NCBI GenBank assembly: GCA_018398765.1
Contig: JAHBMJ010002527.1
Coordinates: 1-48,670, forward strand
Source of the DNA: Chromera velia
Taxonomy: Eukaryota > Sar > Chromeraceae
Reading direction: 5' to 3'
Length of the DNA stretch: 48,670 nucleotides
The notes below the pieces were generated by a model that was given only the letters and a program-made list of their open reading frames with translations, did no database searches and was not told where the DNA came from. The translations under genes were made by a program, and so were the position numbers. Below, piece after piece: positions 22,152-32,893 of the stretch (positions are counted from its first letter, which is position 1; each line of letters begins with the position of its first letter).

Positions 22152-23408
22152 GCACCGACGTGGGTGGGCGGGATATGAGGGGGGTCTTAATCAAACGGTA
22201 GGACCCCATACGAAGCCAAAAACGTGCAGTATGGCCTTATCTGGCGGCCCCGGTGGCCCCAGAGGCCCGCGACCTACCAAAATGATCGTCAGGACCCCAA
22301 CATTTCAAATCTGGCAAAATTTTGACCGCAACTTTCCGGGGTCACCCTCAAAATCACCAAAATATCTGAAAAAACCTTAGAAAGCTCACAGATATCTGCA
22401 GAGGGCCAAGTTCGTTCCCTCTTACCTTGCTTTCCTTCTTATTGTCCAGAGCAGTATTGGTGGTAAAAGTCGTACCATTTCCCTTCTTTAAGACTAGACA
22501 GCTTATGTCTGTGTCAGGGTGAAGTCTTGTTACACCGCTGCTCTGTTTGGATGGGTTTGGCAGTTGATACTGCGAACAGTTAGGAATTGGCCCTAGGAAT
22601 TGGCCCTTCTGACCTCCTGAGCAACACTCCTTCTTTTCACCAGGAGGCCCCGAAATCGATTCCCGACAGTTTTGCCCAGTGCCTCTTATCAGTTGACATC
22701 CTTCCAGAGCAGTGGGATGGATTGCTGGTGTATCTGCTGGTTGTGGGAAGGTGAAATTCTTTTGTGTCTTTGTTGTGGTGAAGTGACGTCTCTGGAGCAT
22801 TGATCGACTTCCACTTCCCCGGGTAGGTTGTTCTGTGTTGCTCATTCCCTCTAAACATGATCATATGCATATTGGGCAGTACCGATCTCTGTGCACTGGA
22901 TGCAGGTTGGAGGCACTCAAGAAGAGAAAGGTCTTCCGGCGATTTCATATAAGCTGCCCCCTGGAGTGTATCTTTCTGTTCCTGGGCAGACTTGTCACTT
23001 AGAGTCCATAGTGCACCAACCATTCGTTGTCTCCTGTTGCAACTAAGTTACCTGGACCAGATGGAGTGTGTCGGTATGTATTTTATCATCATTGATGCAT
23101 CACAGCCTTTTATTCACTTCTGAGTCCAGGGAGGCCTCTTTGGCCTCTTCAGGTGTTAGAGCTCAGACGTCCGTTCTTTGCACTCCCTGTGTGTATTGGA
23201 GTCGTTTTTTCTGCATCAAGCAGCTAGAAAGAGTCTAGAGAGGCGAACTGACGTCTCCTAGGTAAGTTGGATGGGGTTTAGAAGCGGGAAGAAAGGAAGG
23301 CAGGGCTCTCTTCTCCTTTCCCCATACGAGGCCAAAATCGTACAGTGTGGGCGGCGGGGTCCGGTTTGATTAAGACCCCCCTCATGTCCCGCCCGCCCAC
23401 GTCCGTGC
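22152..23408. mobile_element. Element with 45-bp terminal inverted repeats, about 1.26 kb
   Basis: The left arm (22152-22196) and right arm (23364-23408) are inverted copies with 3 mismatches in 45, sharing GAGGGGGGTCTTAATCAAAC. Just inside each arm is a second 30-bp module (CCCCATACGA(A/G)GCCAAAA) that is direct rather than inverted. Minus-strand open frames of 163 and 128 codons overlap inside but resemble no transposase I know. No clean target duplication was found, so the outer limits may be slightly off. Confidence 0.75.
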
Positions 23409-23820
23409 GGGTGTAATGTCTGGATAGTGATCGATAGTGATTCAGACATCTGGAGATGTTGAAGTCTACTTGAAGATTATTATGCTGCAGAGATGTACAT
23501 GGACATATGTTGGTATACTTAGTGGCGATAGGCGGCGTCGGTCCCAGCCTTCAGTGATCCCTCCGTGCGCCGGCCTGGATAAGTAAGTGATAAGTGATAA
23601 GTGATTAGTGATACCCTAGAACACTGTCGCCGTTTTGTCTTATAGAGGTCGCTCCCACAAACGACAGGGGGGTGTACTTCATCGCTGAGGCTCAGCCCAC
23701 ACTCCATGGCCACTAATGAACAACAATCTGCAACCTCCCTAAACCTAACTACCACTTAAAAGTTCAAGCCACATTTTTGGATAAGCTTAAAAGTCCGCGC
23801 CGCAGGCGCGGATCATTTAT

Positions 23821-24149
23821 TGTGAGGTGATTGCTAGGAAGTCTGGGCTTGTGGGGCACTGAACTAGAATTGGCATCGCTTAGCTTGCGGCCTCGGCCTG
23901 CATGAGAATAGCATAGCTCGCGGGCGCGCGCGTATAATGACTGATCGATATATGAGCATGCACAATGATGCAATCAGTAGATCAAACATAAGAGTGGGTC
24001 TGATTCCAAGAGTCATCGTATGAGGTTTGACTGACAGACTTACCGACTTCTCCCTCCGAACTATATAGACTTTGACAAGGCTTATAGTAGTGCTAGAGTA
24101 CTCCCCTCCAGAAGCTACTATTACTTATGATCCCCGTACGCCCTTTATA
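23821..24149. repeat. Left LTR (329 bp)
   Basis: It is the same length as the right LTR. It contains a TATA-like ACTATATAG near its 3' part, which could be promoter-like. It differs from the partner by a 3-bp difference after GAACTA and several substitutions. Confidence 0.88.
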
Positions 24150-26469
24150 GTTGGTTAGCAGAGCTTTCGGTTGCACAGGGACAGACAGTATGGTGACAGC
24201 TCTTAAGATGAAAGAATAAAGATTGTTGAAGGCAAGTAGGCTTCCCACGTGAAGCACCAGGCTATGTAGAGTGCGCTGGCAGCCAGAGGTTTGACAGTTT
24301 AGGACAGATTGAAAATTTTTCAGCTCCAATATATTGTTTCGTTTTGTCTTGAATGTTGTGGAGTTCTCGAGGAAGATGAGGAGCTGAAGACTTTCCAGGC
24401 GTGTTTCTGCTTTTTGCTGCTTGAGGTGAAAGAGCTTGAAGAGAGGAAAACTGTTGGGAGGAGTGGAAGACGAGGCTGAGCTGAGATAGGGGAGAAGTGA
24501 GGGAGAAGTTCCGTAAGACTGACATTGACCTCTGAGGACGTCATCAACCAGAGACACTGTTGCCCACAGAGAAAGTGCCCCAAGGAGGATAGGAGCTTCC
24601 ATTTGAAGAGAACAGAGGTGTCGTCTTCTTGTGAGCAGAGAGAATAATGCATACATTGAGAGAGAGAGACTTGACTCAGGAAGGATCTCTACTCTCAGTC
24701 TGATTAATGGAGTGGAGAAGCTCTAAAACTCGAGTGCCACGTGCTAATCATATATAATAGTGGCATGGGGGCACCATGGCTGTGTCACTCGACGGCGGAG
24801 CAGTTATAAAGGGCTTCCAAGTTAGAAGAAGACTTTGGAGGCTACAGACTTTTGTTTGCAGTGGGGGTTGGAGATGGAGCCTCAGGAAGAGAGGGAGACT
24901 GACGACAGTGTGCTTGAGGGAGATGAGAGTGAGTGTGGTATGGAGGCTTGTTCGTGAATAAATGTTTCTGTCTCTTTGCATCTCCCTGACTGTTTTCTTT
25001 CTCTATTTATGAAAGATGAATGGGGAGGGGAGATAGTTGGAGAGAAAGGAAAGTGAAAGAAGAATACAAGAAAGAGGAGAGAGACAGGGACTAAGAGGGT
25101 GAATATGTTTTCTTTTTATCTGTTCTTTGACCTTTCCCTCTGTTCGTCTGCGCATGGGAGGACATCATAGAGAAAAGAAAGAGGGAAAAAGAAAGCGGTT
25201 GGGAGTAAAACAAAGTAAATCAGACACTCTACAAATAAAGAAGAGAAGGAAAGAAAGATAGGAGAGGAAGGTGAATGATCGATACCTTAGATCTCCAATG
25301 TTCTACTGTTTTCGAGCGTTTTCGAAAGTGGCGTACACTGCGTTCGACTACGGTCGGACTGTTCAAGATGTTGTGCAGTTCTCTGGCCCTGCAGCTGGCC
25401 AGGCTGTGGTGAGCTATGCAGCATCCAAGGGCAGCGGGCAATGACCATTCACGTAGAATGTGAGAGCTCGGTCTGTTACCAGGAATGAAGGATTGTGTCG
25501 ATTTGTGTTGGTTTGTTTGAAAAGAAAGAAGAGAGTTTCACTGAGATTTTTGCAGTCAAAAGGCACACTTCGAGTGATTTTTAGGTATGTGTGCTTTGTA
25601 CTGCTTTCTGCTTTCTATCTGACTGGATAGTGTTTTGTTAGTAACCTCTGAGATGACTGTCATACTCAGTTAGCGTGCAGTCTTCTACAGAGCTTTCAAA
25701 GCCTCGAGTCTCCTGAGTACATACAGTTGAGCTCCTTATGCTCTGTCTGCGGTCGCTTCATATAAAAGAAACCGAGTGTGTGTGCGTTGTTTGGGGAGTG
25801 CCTAGAGCATATACAAGAGTAGCCATGTTTTGTCTGCCACCTATATTTATGGCTGGCTATATTGCGCGATACCTACTCGGTCAAAAGAAGACAAAGGAAG
25901 GGAAAAAGACGTCTAGTGACTCGAGTTTATCCCTTGTCTGCGTGTGTATTGTAGGCTGGGCACTGCACGTGCTGTCGTGAAGTCTCCCAGTGAATATCAA
26001 TGATTAAGTGAATCCCTCCAGTGACCCTGAATAGGAAGATTCTGGACAGAGAGAGTGAGTGCATCCAGTCAGAAATCACTGAAGTCCCCTGAGACAGTCA
26101 CACGCATGAATGCCTTACGTTTGCGATGCATTAGATACGAAAACCATGTGAATGAATCTTTGATCTCGCTTGTGCGTGCTTAGGAAGCTTTGGACGCCTT
26201 TTATATGCCATCTTAGGGATGCCCTCAGATAAGATCGCAGAAGTGCAGATCGATGTCAAAGCGAAAGGAGACTTGCACAAGGAGAGTCTTGGGCTAAAGT
26301 CATGAGTCAGAGTGTCTGATGCATTTAATTTGTCGGATATATTGTTTGATGCCTTGTTTGATGCACTGTAAATTATTAATATTCCCACCCACCCTCCCTG
26401 TGAGTGAACATGTGTGAGGTGCATGCTTGAATTTGAACCAAGCGTGGACGTTGGTCTGGTGGGCGGGCA

Positions 26470-26798
26470 TGTATGAGGTGATTGCTAGGAAGTCTGGGCT
26501 TGTGGGGCACTGAACTAATTGGCATCGCTTAGCTTGCAGCCTTGGCCTGCATGAGAATGGCATAGCTCGCGGGCGCGTGCGTATAATGACTGACTGATAT
26601 ATGAGCATACGCAATGATGCAATCAGTAGATCAAACATAAGAGTGGGTCTGATTCCAAGAGTCATCGCATGAGGTTTGACTGACAAACTTACCGACTTCT
26701 CCCTCGGAACTATGTAGACTTTGACAAGGCTTATAGTAGCGCTAGAGTACTCTCCTCCAGAAGCTACTATTACTTATGAGCCCCGTACGCCCCTTATA
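26470..26798. repeat. Right LTR (329 bp)
   Basis: It matches the left LTR over its whole length. It is preceded by a G-rich GGTGGGCGGGCA that might be a weak polypurine tract. It is followed by the TTTAT duplication and the remainder of the MITE. Confidence 0.88.
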
Positions 26799-26948
26799 TT
26801 TATGGTGTCTTAAAAGCCAAAGCTGCATATCTGAACAGTGTCTTAACCATTTACGCTGCAGGCGTGGAGGGTCTGTTGAAAAAAGATACCGCAGATAGAG
26901 ATGATCTTAATTATATTTTTTCAAGTAGTACTTAGGTTCAGGGAGGTT

Positions 26949-27930
26949 AATCTGTCTGCGCTTTGCATGCTTTACTCTATGGGCTGCTCAGAAGGGACTG
27001 CTCCAAAAATCGATCCAATGACACAGGACGAAAGGACACTTTAGCTTTGTGTACGCCCTCTCTCCATTCTTTTCTCAGTGATTTCTCGTTCTCCCTCCCT
27101 CAGCTGTCCTCCTGCTTCCATTGCTTCCAGGATGGTCTTATATTCTTCTTTTCTTTTTTCCGTTCCTCCCTTTCTTTTTGTGATCACTCCGTGTCTCTGT
27201 GCCAGCACTGTTTCATCTAATGAGCTTCCAGGTGCGTACCTTCCTGGGCTTTCCTTGAACACTCTTTTTCTAAGTGTCGCCCTCCCCAGAAACTCATCTA
27301 AAGTGATGCGTGAGTGTTGAGGATTATAATATATAATGCGTGATGGTAATTGCAAATCTGCCATATAACAGGAGTAATAAATTTTATCGCTTTTTAACCT
27401 TTCTGGACCCCAAATATCATCAAAACAGTCATCCCTGACATCCCCCGAGAAAATAATTTTTACTATGAAAAATTGCAAATCTGCTATGTAGGCCCGCCTT
27501 ACCATCATGCACTAAGTATTATGATCCTCGGTCTCGGTCTCGGTACATTGTGTGTCACTCGCGTGTCATATCAACCTCCCCGTCCCCCCCCCAACCCCCC
27601 GGCGCGGGGTATGCCCTGCATGATCCTGAATGCATGCATTTAATTTTTTTTTAAGTACGCGTACATCTTGATTCCGGAATTTGCCGGAAGGATCCTTCCT
27701 TGGTAATATTAATTCGTCAATGAATGATCAGACTCGAGACAGATCTGACAGTTTTCCAGTTGTACATGAGCTGCAATAAGCTGCATCATTGCTGCTGGTG
27801 CTTCCATGTACAGGATTCGATCGACTTGAGGTGCATGAGGCTTTGTGGAGGTCGGGGATCTCCGCACGTCTCCGCATCTTTTCGGGGAGACTGGACAACG
27901 CGCAGCTAGGGGCTTCTCTCTGAATCAGAA
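26949..27930. other. Intergenic region with a possible small inverted-repeat element
   Basis: At about 27334-27517 the ends share (A)TGC(G/A)TGATGGTAA in inverted orientation, and just inside them ATTGCAAATCTGC is repeated directly. A 155-codon minus-strand open frame (27041-27508) overlaps it; its basic/acidic composition is not recognisable as a family. The rest is the upstream flank of the next gene. Confidence 0.45.
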
Positions 27931-30900
27931 ATGTCGGACGGGAATTTGGGCATCCGTTCCGTTGGAAGTTTCGACTTCCCGGGAGACGGGCGGCTCACTC
28001 TCAACATCACAATTTTTTTCTGCATCAGCCGTCCCGAAAAGAAGGTGCATGTGCGACTACCGCAGCTGCCAGGGGCGCTATGGGAGGAGGCCGTCGTCTC
28101 CCCACACAGCAATCACGTCAGTCCGAATCTCGGCCACTCGTGAAACGGTCGGGTTGAAAATGAATGTCTTGCTCTTCTTCTGGTTACTGCTCCCGTCTTC
28201 ATTTTTTTCACGGCTTCGTTTGACTTGCAGCTGCTTAGGGCGGGTGCTGTGCGTGCTAGCGCACATGGTGTAGTGTCGAAGACCGTTGATGCTCGCAGAT
28301 GTCGTGCATGCTGTGTGCTGGGAAAGAATTAAGCTCGAAACGAATGGAGAGATTGGTGTGGCGAAATGAATGATAAGGTCGTCTGTGCACATCCTACTCT
28401 GCCCTTGATGCGGAATCGGCTGTACTTTCCCGCACCGGCCTCTTCACCTGCCTGCAGAATTGCTCACGTACCGTCTCCTTCGAATTCCACCCCTCGGCGT
28501 TGGAACAGATTTCCTCGCAGCGCGTGGAGTTCGAGGTCAAGGTGGAGGGCTGCGAGGAGCCGCTCCGTGATTCTGTGAGAAAGCCGGTGGTGCCTCAGTG
28601 GGAGGGGTGCGTGAATGGAGAATGACGGGTGGAAGAAGGTGAAGAGGTAGACGGAGAGACGGTGAAGTGAAAGGCAAGAAGGCGAAGTGGTAGACGGAGA
28701 CGGAGAGACGGCAAAGTGAAAGGCAAGAAGGCGAAGAGGTAGACGGAGACGGACAGACGGCGAAGTGAAAGGCAAGAAGGTGAAGAGGTAGACAGAGACG
28801 GAGAGACGGCGAAGTGAAAGGCAAGAAGGCGAAGAGGGAGACGGAGACGGAGAGACGGCAAAGTGGAAGGCAAGAAGGTGAAGGGGTAGACAGAGAGGGA
28901 GTCACGGTGAAGTGAAAGGCAAGAAGGCGAAGTGGTAGACGGAGACGGAGAGACGGTGAAGTGAAAGGCAAGAAGGCGAAGAGGTAGACAGAGACGGAGA
29001 GACGGCGAAGTGAAAGGCAAGAAGGCGAAGTGGTAGACAGAGACGGAGAGACGGTGAAGTGAAAGGCAAGGAGACGGGGAGACGGCGAAGTGAAAGGCAA
29101 GAAGGCGAAGAGGTAGACAGAGACGGAGAGACGGCGAAGTGAAAGGCAAGAAGGTGAAAGTGGTGAAGTCAGAATGGGGAAAGAATGAGTGGGGGAGTAA
29201 CTGCATGCAATGAGGGAGAGGATTGAGTGGCATTGACTCTGTGGTTGATTGAGTAAGTGATCGCCACAGGTCCAGAGTGGCTGCATGGGGGAAAAAGACG
29301 GTAGGTCAAAAACTGTAGAACGGAGCGGGAGGCAGCAGGATTGGAGAGGGCGCAAGTTCAGGGAAAGGAGGCCGGATTTCAAAAAAACAAGGTGGAGAAA
29401 GCTGTTCGTTTTTCTGGGAAGAACGATGAACGATGAATCGATGTCGTCTCTTCGATCACGCTATCTCGCAAAGGAAAGAGCAAAATGAAGAAGTTAAGAA
29501 GATTAGTCAATTCGATGCCGGGCTGACGTTCAGCACAGGGATAGTGAACGACTGGAGGGAGAAAGCAAGGAAGAGGGTAGGTTGAGTAAACGAATAAGTA
29601 GAAGAAGATTTTTGCATTTTCAACAACACGGTCATGCGCTCAGCGAAGGAACGAGTGTTGGAGTCTTGAAGACATGCGGAGGGGAACTAGGAACGGAAAG
29701 GAAGGCACTGGTACTTTGGGATTCTAGTTGTGCAGTATGTCTGCTGATTGTAGGCTCCTGCAACTCCCAAGGCCAGGGCAGCATGTCACCCGATCCCGGG
29801 AGTTGTTTTTGATGCGTTCATGCGTGAATGCATGCATTCATTACGTTGGTTACCTTCGGTTTTTCTGCAGCCAGCGAGGCACGCCTACCGGGTCTCGCCT
29901 TCGACCCTGAGTCGCGAGATTCCGTCCGCAGCCGCTGATGTCCCTCAGGCAAGCTCCTTGGACCCTCGAGATTTCGTTCTTGCGCCTGAGAGAGAAAGCG
30001 CCGAGGCCGCAACCAGCGCGGCTCGTCTGGCTGCTGCTGGGGCGGTACAAGAGGGCCTGGCTGCACGTGCAGCTGCTGATGCTGCGGTCTCCTTGCGTTC
30101 TTCCTTAGACCAAGCAGCACCAGTGGGGGGAAATGAGGGACGCCAAGGCGAGCCCTCCAAGCAGAAGTGTGGAGAGGCTACAGGCGCCGAGCTGATGCTC
30201 GCGACGAGTCTGAGTCCCCCTCCTGTCCGTGCTGTCCGCCGAGGGCTCCCTCAATTGGCCGAAGTGGAAGCGGACGGGAATGAGGGAGCCTGTGGGAAGG
30301 AAGGGGAAGGAGTGCCTGACAGACAGAGGAGCGAGGGTGTGGGTGGGGGTGTCATTCAATGTCAAGGGGCGCCGGATTCACAGGGGTGTGAGCATGAGGG
30401 GGAGGGTGTCATTGAACGGCCGGATAGACACAGGAGCGAGGGTGTGTGGGAGACGACAATTGACGAGACCAAGATGGAGTGCAACGAGACGGGCGGCACG
30501 GAGGGGGGGACTCAGCCTTCCCCCCAGGATGATGAGGACAAGGCCATGGGCGCAGACGCAGAGCAGAAAGGTTGGCAAGATTGCACGTCGTGAGAGCATT
30601 TATCACGAGTCTTGTGATCGCTTTCAGTTATTGAATTACTATCGCTTCTGATTTTTTGAAGCAGACAGATCCGGCCTCAGTGTGTTTACGGGTGTGGTTT
30701 GTGGGACCGAAAAGGTGAAAATGAAGGCTCACAATGCGTGCCGGGTGCGACCTAAGGGCCCCACAGAGAAAGGTGTCGGTGATTAAAGCGCAGGAGGGAG
30801 AGACAAATAGACAAGCTAGACACTGTGTGCGGGACGTATGCCTTCAAGATGCTCAAGTGATCGATAAAACAGAGGATTTCCGAACGATGCGCGAGTTCTT

Positions 30901-31448
30901 TCTGATGGAAAGGAAAGACCTGACAGAGACAGAGAGAGTGGGGAGGGAGTCAGAATATTTGCACATCCGATTTGCCCACCCTCCTGTTTTCCCCCTCCTT
31001 CTCGCATTCCAAAGGTTGCGAGTGGACGCCTCAAGTGCATGCATCCTTGCTCGTCCGATCATCAAAGAGTTCTCGATACTCTCTGCAGTAAATGAACAGG
31101 ACTCTGGCGGAGGAATCCCGGAGCCACCGGCAGTGGACGAGCCCATGCCGATGACAGACGCTTGTTTGGTTAGAACACTTAGGCAGGAGATGCAAGAGGA
31201 GCAGATCAAGCAAGAGACGGAAGGAAACGGCAACGGTAGTCCAAAGCAGCGGACACCGCAGTGCTCCGGAGGAATTGACCACTTTCAACTACGTTTCGGT
31301 CAGTCAGCATCCTGTGACGTCTCTTCCTTCCTTTCCTTCTTTCCTTCCTTCCTGTCAGTCTTGTTTCCTTTCTCTCTCCCTCTCTCTCTCTCTCTTTCTT
31401 TCCTTCCTTCCTTCCTTCCTTCCTTCCTTCACTCCTTCCTTCCTTGTT

Positions 31449-31494
<46 letters not shown>

Positions 31495-32823
31495 CCCTCT
31501 GTGTCTCTCTCTCCATCACAGCTGCGAGATTCTGTGTCGAAGAAAAAAGTAAATGCTGTAAACTCGTACACCTGTTCATAAGAGTGAAAAACTCCATCTG
31601 TGTGAATCTCCTCTGCAGCTGCAAAAGGCACGTGGTCCGATGAGAGGAGGGCACGGTTGCGCGCTTTCGCCCTCTCTAAGAACAGGAAGCGTCTGGCGTC
31701 CTTGGGTCGAGAGTCGGCCGTCGTCCTGCAGAGGAACTTGGCGGACTTTCTCCTCTCCCAGCAGGCTGCTGCCGACGCAGACGGAGCCCCTGGTGAATTT
31801 GGGGTGAAGTTCGCTGGGAAGGCGGCTGTATGCGATTTCGGGGGAGAGGGGGGAGTGGGGTCAAAGGGGGAGGGGATCAAGGAGGAGCCTCGAGCAGCGG
31901 CAGAAGAGGAAGAAGAGGAGGGTGTCACAGTCCTTATTGTGCATCTCTTGTTTGAAAGAGCCGCGCAGAGGCCAGCCTTTGTGCCAGACCTCCATTTCTG
32001 GGGGCTGACGTACGAAGACTTCAGGACTCTGGTGAGCGACTGGGGAGGGGCGTGGGGGGCCTCACAGAGACCTCCGTGCGGGTCTGACTGCCTTCGAATG
32101 GTACTGGAGGCCGCGAACGCCGGAGTCGAAACGAGACCGCAGGGTCAGTGAAAATCGCTGAATTTATTTATTCATGAAGGTGTTTTGTCTCATACCGGGT
32201 GCCCTCTTCGTCTCATTGCTGCTTTCCCCTTCCTCCTCTGAGTGCGTGGCTGAGTGCCGTCTGCTTTGCACATCTGCTTTGTGTGCTGGTTTTTGCATAT
32301 TTTGTTGTTTAAAACGACAGAAAGCAAAAGACAAAAATTGAAAAGTGAGAGCTGGTCTATCGGCTGGATGCCCACTTGGGTTGAGAGCGGTTGATTGACA
32401 GTTGAACTGAGTGGCCTCTTTAAATTTCTTGTCTTTCGTTCTTCTGTTCGCTAAGCCGGTACAGACGAAGAGATCTTGTTGATTGATTTGGCGAATGAAT
32501 TGAATGAGTCAGGGAGATGAACAGAGTTGCTGGACTCCATGAAAGTGATCAGTTGAGAGAGAGAGAGTGCTTGCTTGATTCTATGGATGGATGCAGCGAG
32601 TAGCGTGAGGATTCGCATCCACGCCACTCTCGGTGAGTCTCCTCTCCTCTGCCTGACAGACAGACAGTTGCTTCGGCTTCAATCCCAGATCTTCCTATCC
32701 TTTTCGCCTGCAAGCAATTTTTATGCAATTGTTGCTTAGAGGTCACAGTTCGGCGCTTCCAGTCCCTGCCTTTGAAATATCGTCACCCTCGCAAGAACAA
32801 GCCTGCCTGCCATTCTTTTGCTT

Positions 32824-32893
<70 letters not shown>

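Larger units (their letters stand above)
23821..26798. mobile_element. Non-autonomous LTR-type element, 2,978 bp, inside the MITE
   Basis: Direct repeats of 329 bp each, at 23821-24149 and 26470-26798, start TGT and end TATA (not the usual CA) and differ only at scattered positions and small indels. The 5-bp TTTAT is duplicated on both sides (23816-23820 and 26799-26803). After the left LTR comes TTGGTTAGCAGAG, which resembles a primer-binding site for initiator tRNA-Met with one extra T. The 2,320-bp interior has no gag, protease, RT or integrase frame, so it needs proteins supplied in trans. Confidence 0.85.
23732..26948. mobile_element. Second copy of the 234-bp MITE, split by an LTR element
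   Basis: The left part 23732-23820 (89 bp) and the right part 26804-26948 (145 bp) together make 234 bp, the exact length of the intact copy at 21812, and align to it end to end. The flanking sequence AATCTG appears on both sides, an eroded target duplication. The copy is more diverged than the first. Confidence 0.92.

Noticed and set aside
24093-24656. 187-codon minus-strand frame in the LTR element
   Set aside because: It overlaps the LTR and shows no gag, pol or other recognised motif.
28537-29382. 281-codon minus-strand frame rich in Leu, Ser and Pro
   Set aside because: It is the reverse of the 49-bp minisatellite; all frames are open, so openness carries no information.
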